Shown here piece by piece: positions 36,989 through 46,117 of a stretch of DNA of 64,000 bases; within the stretch, counting starts at the first letter, position 1; every line of letters starts with the position of its first letter. Location of the stretch: assembly GCF_001591385.1 (NCBI RefSeq), contig NZ_BCUU01000009.1, forward strand, positions 1-64,000. The letters run 5' to 3'. The position numbers and the translations under genes were made by a program. The notes beneath the pieces are model-generated. The model was not told where the DNA came from and ran no database searches. It worked only from the letters and a program-made list of their open reading frames with translations. This DNA comes from Variovorax soli NBRC 106424. GTDB taxonomy: Bacteria; Pseudomonadota; Gammaproteobacteria; Burkholderiales; Burkholderiaceae_C.

Positions 36989-39430
36989 TCAGGCGCCGCT
37001 GAGCGGCGAGGACGGCGCCGGCGGCGCTGCAGGGGAGGCCGGGGCCAGCGACGCGCCCAGCGTGCCCGGCACCGGCGCCGACAGGTACACCGCCATCGGT
37101 ACCTGGGCCTGGCGCAGCCCGTCCAGGATGGTGAAGAGCAGGTCGCTGCGAACGCCCGAGGCCATGCGCGGATTGGGCACGAAGGCGATGGCCTGGAACA
37201 CCAGCAGGCCGTTCTCGATGCCGTCGAGCGTCACGCTCGGCTCGGGGGTGGGCAGCACGGCGTCGTGTTCCCGGCAGGCCTTGAGCATCACCTCGCGCAC
37301 CTGCTGCGCATCGGTGGTCAGTGGCATGGGCAGCCGGATCAGCACGCGGCCCTCGGCGTTCGCCAACGTCATGTTGCGCACGGTCTTGGTGATGAACTCC
37401 GAGTTCGGCACGATCAGCGTGGAACGGTCGCCCAGCTGGATCTCGGTGGCGCGCACGTTGATGCGGCGCACGTCGCCCTCCGATGTGCCCAGCACCACCC
37501 AGTCGCCCACCTTCACCGGCCGCTCGGCCAGCAGGATCAGGCCCGAGATGAAGTTCTGCACGATGGCCTGCAAACCGAAGCCGATGCCCACCGACAGCGC
37601 GCTGGCCACCCACGCGATGCGGTTCACCCCGATGCCCAGGGCCGACAGCGCCAGCGCGACCACCACCACCGCGCCCACGTAGCCCAGCAGAGTGCTGATG
37701 GAGCTGCGCATGCCCGATTCGAGCTGTGTGTTGGGCAGGTAGCTGTTTTCGAGCCAGCGCTTGAACAGGCGCAGCACGATGAAGCCGATGATGAGCACCG
37801 CGACGGCGCCCAGGATGGCGCTGGAGTCGAGCTCGAACTCGCCCACCTTCAGGCGCGTGCTCACGCGGCCGCTGCGCTGCGCCAGTTCGCCCGGCGTGCT
37901 GCCCAGCGGCGCAATGAAGGCGACCACCATGTAGAACGCAATGACGATGCGGCTGAGCGCCGACATCAGCACCGCAGCCTGGTCCAGCGTTTGCGCGCGC
38001 AGGCCCATGCTCTTTTGCAGTTTCTGGCCCGACGTGCTGCGCGAGGACAGCAGCGACATCCACAGGTCGTCCGCGAACTTGAGCAGCAGGTAGCCCAGGA
38101 CCGCGACGATGCCCGCCCACAGGATCTGGCCCGCCAGGACCCGGGCGAAGGCGAGGTAGCCGACCGCCACCAGCAGCAGGAGCGCCAGCAGCACCATGCC
38201 CACCAGCCCGCGCAGCAGGCTGACCCAGGCCGGCCGCTCGACCGCTGCGGTATCGGCTGCCTCGGACTCGGCGCCGAGTGCACCGATGCGAGACTGGCGC
38301 ACCAGGAACACCGTCAGCATGCAGGTCGCCAGGAAGGCGGCCACCGGCATGAGGTTGGTGAGCATGCTGTTGAGCGGATCGTCGATGACCTGGTTGATCG
38401 AGAGCGGGGCGCCGCTGACCAGTGCGCACAGCGCCACCAGCCAGGGCAGCGGCCACAGCCGACGGGCCACTCCGTCGGTGATGGGCGGCAGCCGCCAGGA
38501 CGGCCGCCGGTTGGACAGCATGGCGCGCCCCAGGCCCACCACGAAGGCCAGGAACATGAGCCACTGCACCAGCATGCCGGCCAGGCGCGTGGTGCGGGTG
38601 CCCCAGTCGCCCAGCCGCTCGACCGTCCCCCAGACGGCGGTGCCTGCCAGCCCGGCAATCAGGACGTACGCGAGCACGGTCAAAAGCGCGAGCAGCGAGC
38701 GCCGCAGCCGCCCGATGGGGAAGCTGCGCGCGGCCAGCCAGGCCAGGCACGCTTCCATGACCCGGATCGCCAGTGCCAGGGCGCCGATTCCCAGGAGCAG
38801 GCCCAGGGCGATGGCGAACCAGCCCGTCTCGCCCAGCGCGCTTTCGATGCCTCGGCCGAACTCCTTGGACAGGCCCGCCAGGTCTTCCTTGTCGCCCTGC
38901 CATTCGTCGGACATCCGCTCCCAGAAGCTGGACGTCAGCGGCGAGAGGGAGCGCTCGAACAGCTTGGCCTCGAACACCGCGCGGCGCTGGGCCAGCATCT
39001 CGGTGCGGTGCTGCTGCGCATTCACGATCAACAGGCGTGCCAGCCGGATGTCGGCGTCGATGGCGTTGCGCTGCTTGGTCAGGGCGGCGCGCTGGCGGGT
39101 GATGTCCGGTGTTTCGGTGCTGGCGGCGCCCTGCGCCGGCGCCGGGCCGAGTTCGCCCAGCCGCGCATTGAGGTCGTTGAGCTGGGTGGTGCGGCTGGCC
39201 ACGAAGCGCTCCGACTCGGCGGTGATCTCGTCGGTGAGCGTGTTCAGGCGCTGCACGTCCTCGTCGGTGTCCGCCGTCTCCGGAATCTGCTCCACCTTGA
39301 GGCGCAGCGACTCCAGGGTGATTTCGGGCGGTGCCGGAGTGGCCGAAGCGGGGCCCTGTTGCGCCAGTGCGCCGCTGCAGGCCAGCAGCAGGGCGACGAG
39401 CAGGAGGGCGCAGCGGGTGATCCAGGTCAT
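36989..39430 (-). CDS. large mechanosensitive ion channel (DUF3772-MscS)
   Basis: MscS-type channel of 813 residues, the extended form. A signal peptide (LLLVALLLACSGALA) precedes a periplasmic coiled-coil-rich domain (DUF3772, about residues 30-190). About nine hydrophobic segments follow, and the C-terminal MscS core contains SVGIGFGLQAIVQNFISGLI, the pore-helix region, and the beta domain LAERPVKVGDWVVLG. Such proteins protect against osmotic downshift. A TATGAT box ends six bases before the ATG. Confidence 0.92.
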   Translation of the reverse strand: MTWITRCALLLVALLLACSGALAQQGPASATPAPPEITLESLRLKVEQIPETADTDEDVQRLNTLTDEITAESERFVASRTTQLNDLNARLGELGPAPAQGAASTETPDITRQRAALTKQRNAIDADIRLARLLIVNAQQHRTEMLAQRRAVFEAKLFERSLSPLTSSFWERMSDEWQGDKEDLAGLSKEFGRGIESALGETGWFAIALGLLLGIGALALAIRVMEACLAWLAARSFPIGRLRRSLLALLTVLAYVLIAGLAGTAVWGTVERLGDWGTRTTRLAGMLVQWLMFLAFVVGLGRAMLSNRRPSWRLPPITDGVARRLWPLPWLVALCALVSGAPLSINQVIDDPLNSMLTNLMPVAAFLATCMLTVFLVRQSRIGALGAESEAADTAAVERPAWVSLLRGLVGMVLLALLLLVAVGYLAFARVLAGQILWAGIVAVLGYLLLKFADDLWMSLLSSRSTSGQKLQKSMGLRAQTLDQAAVLMSALSRIVIAFYMVVAFIAPLGSTPGELAQRSGRVSTRLKVGEFELDSSAILGAVAVLIIGFIVLRLFKRWLENSYLPNTQLESGMRSSISTLLGYVGAVVVVALALSALGIGVNRIAWVASALSVGIGFGLQAIVQNFISGLILLAERPVKVGDWVVLGTSEGDVRRINVRATEIQLGDRSTLIVPNSEFITKTVRNMTLANAEGRVLIRLPMPLTTDAQQVREVMLKACREHDAVLPTPEPSVTLDGIENGLLVFQAIAFVPNPRMASGVRSDLLFTILDGLRQAQVPMAVYLSAPVPGTLGASLAPASPAAPPAPSSPLSGA

Positions 39431-39436
39431 CGGCGC

Positions 39437-39442
39437 ATCATA
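39437..39442 (-). promoter_or_regulatory. -10 box placed for a leaderless MscS-gene transcript
   Basis: TATGAT (5 of 6) on the minus strand ends exactly six bases before the ATG, and there is no Shine-Dalgarno site. Same geometry as hemA, the CbiB-like gene, orn and ubiJ. Confidence 0.45.
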
Positions 39443-39472
39443 AGAAAAGGCCGGACCGGGGCGGCCGGCGCG

Positions 39473-40212
39473 TCAGTCCGGCGGGAAGAGGTCGACGCGG
39501 TCGGTCACGATGCCGTCCGTGTCCAGTTGCCACAGCCATTGGGCCACGCTCTCGTCGTTGACGGTGTAGCTCAGGGCGCGCATGCCGGCGCCGTGCACCT
39601 GGGCAACGGCATCGGCATCCCACAGGCTGTAGTGGCAGACCACAGCGGCGCATTGCAGTGCCTGCGCCTCCTGCAGCCACCCTTCGCGCAGCTTGTCGAG
39701 CAGCAGCCCGCGCGGCAGCTGCGGCGCCACTTCCAGCGCGGCCTTGAGCGATTCCGGCTGGAAGGAGGTGAGAAAGGGCGGAACCGGGGTGCCTGCCCAC
39801 AAGGCAGCGGCCTCGCGCGCCACCACCTCCCCGGTCCGGCGCTCGGTGCCGGGGGTGGGCTTGATCTCGATGTCCATCAGATGGCCGCTGGCCAGGCACC
39901 AGCGCGCCAGGTTGGCCAGCGTGGGCAGCGGCTCGCCGGCGTACTCGCGCGAATGCCAGCTGCCGGCGTCGAGCTGCGACAGCTGCGACCAGGGCAGTTC
40001 GCCGCCGGTGCCGCTGCCGCTGGTGGTGCGGTCCAGCAGCGCATCGTGCATGAGGAAGACGACGCCGTCGGCGCTCAGCTTGGCGTCGCACTCGAACATG
40101 CGGTAGCCGTGGCGCGCGCCCAGGCGGAACGCGGCCAGGGTGTTCTCGGGGGCCAGCTTGCCGGCGCCGCGGTGGGCGATCCAGCGGGGGTAGGGCCAGG
40201 CGGGGAGCGTGC

Positions 40213-40216
<4 letters not shown>
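39473..40216 (-). CDS. ugpQ: glycerophosphodiester phosphodiesterase
   Basis: Cytosolic enzyme of 247 residues cleaving glycerophosphodiesters to glycerol-3-phosphate and an alcohol. The GDPD motif [18 protein letters not shown], the acidic pair in [12 protein letters not shown], and the catalytic HD in [11 protein letters not shown] are present. The start at 40216 overlaps the ugpC stop by four bases. Last gene of ugpBAECQ, so imported diesters can be hydrolysed at once. Confidence 0.93.
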
Positions 40217-41226
<1,010 letters not shown>

Positions 41227-41289
41227 CTTGTTTTTTCAGCTTAAGTAGCGGCCGCTTTGCGTTCTTCTGTGGCGGCGGATGAAAGATAG

Positions 41290-41390
41290 GAGCCGGAAAC
41301 GCCGCGGAAGCGGCTTTGCCGGGCCGCAGGTGTTGCTCCCTTGAGGGGGGATGCGAGCCACACGAAGTGGGCGAGAGTCGGGGGTGGGCT
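41290..41390. repeat. intergenic sequence resembling a dispersed repeat
   Basis: The ugpE-ugpC gap holds the GC-rich segments GAAACGCCGCGGAAGCGGC and CACACGAAGTGGGCGAGAG separated by a G-run (TTGAGGGGGG). It does not look like coding sequence, has no clear promoter and contains short overlapping dyads. Its style resembles small dispersed repeats of Comamonadaceae genomes. No second copy exists in this window, so the assignment is tentative. Confidence 0.3.
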
Positions 41391-42238
41391 CATTTCTCCG
41401 TATCCACCAGGCCCTTGACGAACCAGCGCTGCATGAGAACGACCACGATGGCTGGCGGGATGAGTGCCAGCACGGCGGTGGCCATCACCAGGTTCCAGTC
41501 CACCGCGGCATCGCCCGAGGCGATCATCCGCTTGATGCCGATCACCACCGGGTACATGTCCTCGGTGGTGGTGGCCAAGAGCGGCCACAGGTACTGGTTC
41601 CAGCCGTAGATGAACTGGATGACGAACAGCGCCGCAATCGAGGTCTGCGACAGCGGCACCAGGATGTCCTTGAAGAAGCGCATCGGCCCGGCGCCGTCGA
41701 TTCGCGCGGCTTCCACGAGCTCGTCGGGCACCGAGAGGAAGAACTGCCGGAACAGGAAGGTGGCGGTGGCCGATGCGATGAGCGGAACCGTCAGGCCCGC
41801 ATAGGTGTTGAGCATGTTCAGGTCGGCAAGCACCTTGTAGGTGGGCAGGATGCGCACCTCCACCGGCAGCATCAGCGTCACGAAGATCAGCCAGAACACC
41901 AGCTTCTTGAACGGGAAGCGGAAGTAGACGATGGCAAAGGCCGACAGCAGCGAGATGGCGATCTTGCCCACCGCGATCACCATCGCCGTGACAAAGCTGA
42001 TCCACATCATGCGGCCCACCACCACGCGGGCGCCTTGGGTGTCGGCGCCCAGCAGGGCGGCGCTGTAGTTCTCGAGCATGTGCTTGCCCGGCACGATGGG
42101 CATGGGCACGTTCAGGATCTCGTCGCGCGTGTGGGTGGAGGCGACAAAGGCCAGGTAGATGGGAAACACCACCAGCGCAATGCCCAGCAGGAGCACCACG
42201 TGCGACAGGATGGTGAGCCCGGGGCGGCGTTCAACCAT
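41390..42238 (-). CDS. ugpE: glycerol-3-phosphate ABC transporter permease UgpE
   Basis: Inner-membrane permease of 282 residues with six hydrophobic helices. The coupling EAA loop is [20 protein letters not shown], which contacts UgpC. The first helix ([19 protein letters not shown]) lies at the N-terminus. A CGGAG site precedes the ATG. It follows ugpA by 42 bases. Confidence 0.93.
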   Translation of the reverse strand: MVERRPGLTILSHVVLLLGIALVVFPIYLAFVASTHTRDEILNVPMPIVPGKHMLENYSAALLGADTQGARVVVGRMMWISFVTAMVIAVGKIAISLLSAFAIVYFRFPFKKLVFWLIFVTLMLPVEVRILPTYKVLADLNMLNTYAGLTVPLIASATATFLFRQFFLSVPDELVEAARIDGAGPMRFFKDILVPLSQTSIAALFVIQFIYGWNQYLWPLLATTTEDMYPVVIGIKRMIASGDAAVDWNLVMATAVLALIPPAIVVVLMQRWFVKGLVDTEK

Positions 42239-42280
42239 GTCGGCGACTCCGGATGAATTGATGAGGTTGCGGGCGGGCCA

Positions 42281-43162
42281 TCAGTACTGAACCTTCTTTT
42301 CGACGTAGCGGAACTGGATCACCGTGAGCGCGATGACGATCACCATCAGCACCACCGACTGCGCGGCCGAGCCGCCCAGGTCCAGCGCCTTGAAGCCGTC
42401 GTGCCACACCTTGTAGACCAGGATGGAGGTGTCGCGCCCCGGGCCGCCCTCGGTCGTGGCGTGCACGATGGCGAAGGTGTCGAAGAAGGCATACACCACG
42501 TTCATCACCAGGAGGAAGAAGGTGGTGGGCGACAGCAGCGGAAACTGGATGTCGAAGAAGCGCCGCAGCGGCCCGGCGCCGTCGATGGAGGCGGCTTCGA
42601 TCAGCGCCTTCGGAATGGACTGCAGCCCCGCCAGGAAGAACAGGAAGTTGTAGGAAATCTGCTTCCACACCGAGGCCGCCACGATCAGGGTGAGCGCCTG
42701 GTTGGAGTTGAGGAAGTGGTTCCAGTCCACGCCCAGGAAGCGCAGGTAATAAGTGACCAGCCCGATGCTGGGCGAGAACATGAAGACCCACAGCACGCCC
42801 GCGATGGCGGGCGCCACCGCGTAGGGAATGATCAGGAAGGTCTTGTAGACCAGCGCGCCGCGCAGGATGCGGTCGGCAAAGATGGCCAGCAGCATCGCCA
42901 GCGCAATGCCGATGCCGGCCACCAGGATCGAGAAGATCGCGGTGACCTTGAACGACTCGATGTACGCCGGGTCGTCGAAGAGCGTCTTGAAGTTTTCCAG
43001 CCCGACGAAGGTGGTGGACGTGCCGAAGGCGTCTTCGGCCTGCATGGACTGCAGGATGGCCTGGCTGGCCGGCCAGAAGAAGAACACCAGGATCACCGCC
43101 ATCTGCGGCGCGATCAGCAGCCACGGCAGCCAGCCTGACCGAAAAAGAACGCGTTTCTCCAT
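42281..43162 (-). CDS. ugpA: glycerol-3-phosphate ABC transporter permease UgpA
   Basis: Permease partner of UgpE, 293 residues, six helices and the EAA loop EAASIDGAGPLRRFFDIQFP. The ATG at 43162 has a strong GAGGGG ribosome-binding site; the frame runs eight residues further upstream. It lies 167 bases after ugpB, with an intrinsic terminator and a hairpin in between that should lower its expression relative to UgpB. Confidence 0.93.
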   Translation of the reverse strand: MEKRVLFRSGWLPWLLIAPQMAVILVFFFWPASQAILQSMQAEDAFGTSTTFVGLENFKTLFDDPAYIESFKVTAIFSILVAGIGIALAMLLAIFADRILRGALVYKTFLIIPYAVAPAIAGVLWVFMFSPSIGLVTYYLRFLGVDWNHFLNSNQALTLIVAASVWKQISYNFLFFLAGLQSIPKALIEAASIDGAGPLRRFFDIQFPLLSPTTFFLLVMNVVYAFFDTFAIVHATTEGGPGRDTSILVYKVWHDGFKALDLGGSAAQSVVLMVIVIALTVIQFRYVEKKVQY

Positions 43163-43182
43163 ATCCCCTCGGACCTTCTCTC

Positions 43183-43226
43183 TCAAAAAACGAAACGCCC
43201 GCCCCGGCGTTATTCAGGGCGGGCGT
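43183..43226 (-). terminator. intrinsic terminator/attenuator between ugpB and ugpA
   Basis: On the minus strand a perfect 10-base inverted repeat, ACGCCCGCCC / GGGCGGGCGT, is followed by a T-rich run (TTTCGTTTTTTG). It lies about 100 bases after ugpB and 21 bases before ugpA. It can end part of the ugpB transcripts so that the binding protein outnumbers the permease. Confidence 0.75.
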
Positions 43227-43277
43227 GCGAGTCTACTGCGACGACACCATCACCGGCGGGCTCCCTCCTCGCTCGGC

Positions 43278-43296
43278 GGGGAGGGTTGGGGAGGGG
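43278..43296 (+). other. G-quadruplex-type motif in the ugpB-ugpA gap
   Basis: Four G-runs (GGGG, GGG, GGGG, GGGG) separated by one to two bases occur on the plus strand, the template strand for ugpB transcription. The pattern fits the G3+N1-7 quadruplex rule. Its function, if any, is unknown. Confidence 0.5.
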
Positions 43297-43314
43297 TGCA
43301 AACAGTGTGGCGTC

Positions 43315-43345
43315 AGCCAACAAGGGCTTTCAGCCCTTGTTGGCT
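43315..43345 (-). other. 14-bp stem-loop around the ugpB stop codon
   Basis: AGCCAACAAGGGCT and AGCCCTTGTTGGCT form a perfect stem around a 3-base loop. The last ugpB codons form one arm and the stop codon is at the loop. No T-tract follows, so it is more likely an mRNA 3'-end stabiliser or processing element than a terminator. Confidence 0.7.
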
Positions 43346-44640
43346 TTCTGGAAGCGCTCCAGCTGCTCGTCGCCGCGCTTCACCGCGGCCTCGAGTGCCT
43401 CCTTGGGGCTCTTCTTGCCGCTCCAGATCTGCTCGGTTTCCTCGTCGATGATGGTGCGGATCTGCACGAAGTTGCCCAGGCGCACGCCGCGCGACTTGTC
43501 GGTGGTCTTGCGGATCATCTGCGTCACCGCCACGTCGGTGCCCGGGTTCTCCTTGTAGAAGCCCGAGGCATCGGTCAGCTTGTAGGCCGCCGTGGTGATG
43601 GGCAGGTAGCCCGTGCGCTTGTGGCTGTCGGACTGCACCTTGGTGTCGGACAGGAAGGTGAAGAAGCTGGCCACGCCCTTGTAGTGGTCGGCCGGCTTGC
43701 CCGACATGACCCACAGGCTGGCGCCGCCGATCACGGTGTTCTGCGGCGCGCCCTTCACGTCGGGGTAGTAGGGCAGGGTGGAGATGCCGTACTTGAACTT
43801 GGCGTCCTTGGCCACGCGGGCGTACAGGCCCGACGAGCCCGTCATCATGGCGCACTCGCCCGAGGGGAAGGCGGCGTCGGCCGTGTTGTTGCGGCCCTTG
43901 TAGACGAAGGTGCCGTCCTTGGCCATCTTGGCCAGGTTCTCGAAGTGCTTCACATGCAGCGGCGAGTTGAAGGCCAGGCGCGCCGAGGTGCCGCCAAAGC
44001 CGTTGTTCTGCGTCGCGTACAGGGTGTTGTGCCAGGCCGAGAAGCTTTCGAGCTGGGTCCAGCTCATCCAGCTGGTGGTGAAGGGGCACTTGTGGCCGCT
44101 GGCCTTGAGCTTGTCGGCCGCCGCCATGACCTCGGGCCAGGTGGTGGGCGCCTTCTCGGGGTCCAGGCCGGCCGCCTTGAAGGCGTCCTTGTTGTAATAG
44201 AAGATGGTGGTCGAGCTGTTGAACGGGAAGCTCAGCATCTGGCCGTTGGGCGCCGTGTAGTAGCCGGCCACGGCGGGCACGTACACGCTGGGGTCGAACT
44301 TGGCGCCGCCCGAGTTCATCACTTCGCCCACCGGCTTGATCGCGCCCTTGGAGGCCATCATGGTGGCGGTGCCCACTTCGAACACCTGCAGGATGTCGGG
44401 CGCATTGCCGGCACGGAAGGCGGCAATGGCGGCGGTCATCGATTCGTCGTACTGGCCCTTGTAGGTGGGCACGACCTTGTAGTCCTTTTGGCTGGCGTTG
44501 AACTGTTTGGCCAAGTCATTGACCCACTCGCCCAGCGGCCCGCTCATCGAATGCCACCACTGGATTTCGGTTTGAGCGTGGACTGGGGCGATCAGTGCGG
44601 CGGCCAGCGCGGCACCCATCGCTGCGGTCTTGATTTGCAT
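43330..44640 (-). CDS. ugpB: glycerol-3-phosphate-binding periplasmic protein
   Basis: Periplasmic solute-binding protein of 436 residues. A signal peptide (MQIKTAAMGAALAAALIAP to about residue 22, cut after VHA) precedes QTEIQWWHSMSGPLGEWV, typical of UgpB. The rest matches the extracellular-solute-binding family 1 fold. It heads ugpBAECQ. Three PhoB-box-like repeats lie 34-62 bases upstream of its start, so induction by phosphate starvation is likely, as in E. coli. Confidence 0.93.
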   Translation of the reverse strand: MQIKTAAMGAALAAALIAPVHAQTEIQWWHSMSGPLGEWVNDLAKQFNASQKDYKVVPTYKGQYDESMTAAIAAFRAGNAPDILQVFEVGTATMMASKGAIKPVGEVMNSGGAKFDPSVYVPAVAGYYTAPNGQMLSFPFNSSTTIFYYNKDAFKAAGLDPEKAPTTWPEVMAAADKLKASGHKCPFTTSWMSWTQLESFSAWHNTLYATQNNGFGGTSARLAFNSPLHVKHFENLAKMAKDGTFVYKGRNNTADAAFPSGECAMMTGSSGLYARVAKDAKFKYGISTLPYYPDVKGAPQNTVIGGASLWVMSGKPADHYKGVASFFTFLSDTKVQSDSHKRTGYLPITTAAYKLTDASGFYKENPGTDVAVTQMIRKTTDKSRGVRLGNFVQIRTIIDEETEQIWSGKKSPKEALEAAVKRGDEQLERFQKANKG

Positions 44641-44673
44641 AAGGGAACACTCCTGCTTGGGAAATACGGAACC

Positions 44674-44702
44674 GTGTAGGGTATTTGACAGTTGTTACAC
44701 AG
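44674..44702 (-). promoter_or_regulatory. candidate PhoB box of the ugp operon
   Basis: Reading the minus strand, CTGTGTA, CTGTCAA and CCTACAC follow each other at exact 11-base intervals with 4-base spacers. They match the CTGTCAT/C half-site at 4, 6 and 4 of 7 positions. The site is about 34 bases before the ugpB start. The known Pho control of ugp in E. coli makes it plausible. Confidence 0.5.
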
Positions 44703-44728
44703 CGGAGTCAGCGTTTGTCACACGTTTT

Positions 44729-44740
44729 GAGTCGCGACTC
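44729..44740. repeat. 12-bp perfect palindrome between ugpB and serA
   Basis: GAGTCGCGACTC is a perfect palindrome in the 154-base divergent region between ugpB and serA, about 55 bases upstream of serA. It is a possible operator; no regulator can be assigned. Confidence 0.4.
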
Positions 44741-44752
44741 CACCGTAAAAAC

Positions 44753-44774
44753 CCTTCCGGTTTCCTTCCGGTTC
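44753..44774. repeat. tandem 11-bp direct repeat upstream of serA
   Basis: CCTTCCGGTTT and CCTTCCGGTTC follow each other directly, 21 bases before the serA start codon. The unit length of about one helical turn suggests stacked protein binding, but this could also be chance. Confidence 0.4.
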
Positions 44775-44794
44775 TCACTTGCAAGAAGGCTTTC

Positions 44795-46030
44795 ATGACC
44801 ACCGCCCGCACCTCGCTTCCCAAGGACAAGATCCATTTCCTGCTGCTCGAAGGCATTCATCCCTCGGCCGTGAAGCTGCTGCACGAGCAGGGCTACAGCC
44901 GGGTCGAGCAGGTGGCCGGCGCGCTCAGCGAGGACGAACTCAAGGCGCGCCTGGCGGACGTGCACTTCCTGGGCATCCGTTCGCGCACGCAGCTCACGCG
45001 CGCCGTGTTCGAGGCCGCGCCCAAGCTGGTGGCGGCGGGTGCCTTCTGCATCGGCACCAACCAGATCGACCTGGACGCCGCGCGCGAGCATGGCGTGGCG
45101 GTGTTCAACGCGCCGTATTCCAACACCCGCTCAGTAGCGGAACTGGTGCTGGCCGAGGCCATCCTGCTGCTGCGCGGCGTGCCGGAAAAAAGCGCGGTGG
45201 CACACCGGGGCGGCTGGCTCAAGTCGGCGGAGAACGCCTTCGAGATCCGGGGCAAGACGCTGGGCATCGTGGGCTACGGCTCCATCGGCGCGCAGCTGTC
45301 GGTGCTGGCCGAGGCGCTGGGCATGCAGGTGGCCTTCTACGACGTGGTGACCAAGCTGCCGCTGGGCAATGCCCGCCAGGTGCGCGACCTGCACGAGCTG
45401 CTGGCGCAAAGCGACATCGTCAGCCTGCACGTGCCAGAGACGCCGGCCACACAATGGATGATCGGCGAGCGCGAGATCGCGGCCATGAAGCCGGGGTCCA
45501 TCCTCATCAACGCCTCGCGCGGCACGGTGGTCGAAATCGAGCCGCTGGCCAAGGCGCTGAAGGACAGGAGGCTGCTGGGCGCCGCCATCGACGTCTTCCC
45601 GGTCGAGCCCAAGAGCAACAAGGACGAGTTCCAGTCGCCGCTGCGCGGGCTGGACAACGTGATCCTCACCCCGCACATCGGCGGCTCCACCATGGAGGCG
45701 CAGGCCAACATCGGCCTCGAAGTGGCCGAGAAGCTGGTGAAGTACAGCGACAACGGCACCACCACCTCGTCGGTCAACTTTCCTGAAGTGGCGCTGCCGG
45801 CCCACCCCGGCAAGCACCGGCTGCTGCACATCCACCGCAACGTGCCGGGCGTGCTGTCGGAGATCAACCGCGTGTTTGCCGAAAACGGCATCAACATTTC
45901 GGCCCAGTACCTGCAGACCAACGACAAGATCGGCTACGTGGTGACGGACATCGATGCGGCCTATTCGGACCTGGCGCTTGAAAAGCTGGCCAAGGTGCCC
46001 GGCACCATCCGCAGCCGGGTGCTCTTCTAG
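44795..46030 (+). CDS. serA: D-3-phosphoglycerate dehydrogenase
   Basis: Commits 3-phosphoglycerate to serine. The protein is 411 residues, the E. coli SerA type, with the Rossmann motif GIVGYGSIGAQ, the catalytic LTPHIGGSTMEAQ, and a C-terminal ACT domain (about residues 340-411, LLHIHRNVPGVLSEINRVF) that senses serine. The start has an AGAAGG site; the longer frame upstream is not conserved. SerA also makes D-2-hydroxyglutarate as a by-product, and the next gene encodes a candidate enzyme to remove it. Confidence 0.96.
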   Translation: MTTARTSLPKDKIHFLLLEGIHPSAVKLLHEQGYSRVEQVAGALSEDELKARLADVHFLGIRSRTQLTRAVFEAAPKLVAAGAFCIGTNQIDLDAAREHGVAVFNAPYSNTRSVAELVLAEAILLLRGVPEKSAVAHRGGWLKSAENAFEIRGKTLGIVGYGSIGAQLSVLAEALGMQVAFYDVVTKLPLGNARQVRDLHELLAQSDIVSLHVPETPATQWMIGEREIAAMKPGSILINASRGTVVEIEPLAKALKDRRLLGAAIDVFPVEPKSNKDEFQSPLRGLDNVILTPHIGGSTMEAQANIGLEVAEKLVKYSDNGTTTSSVNFPEVALPAHPGKHRLLHIHRNVPGVLSEINRVFAENGINISAQYLQTNDKIGYVVTDIDAAYSDLALEKLAKVPGTIRSRVLF

Positions 46031-46117
46031 CCACGCCGGGCGGGCCTTTGGCCCCTGCCTTAAAATGACCGGCCCCGGCTCATGGGGCGCGCAGCGCCCA
46101 GCCGAGGCCCCATCCCG

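Noticed and set aside
44685-44690. Perfect TTGACA (-35) on the plus strand upstream of serA
   Set aside because: No -10 box lies 15-19 bases downstream. The bases are better explained as part of the minus-strand PhoB-like repeat.
44641-44794. Riboswitch or T-box in front of serA
   Set aside because: The region is short, holds only a palindrome and tandem repeats, and shows no aptamer-like or tRNA-pairing elements.
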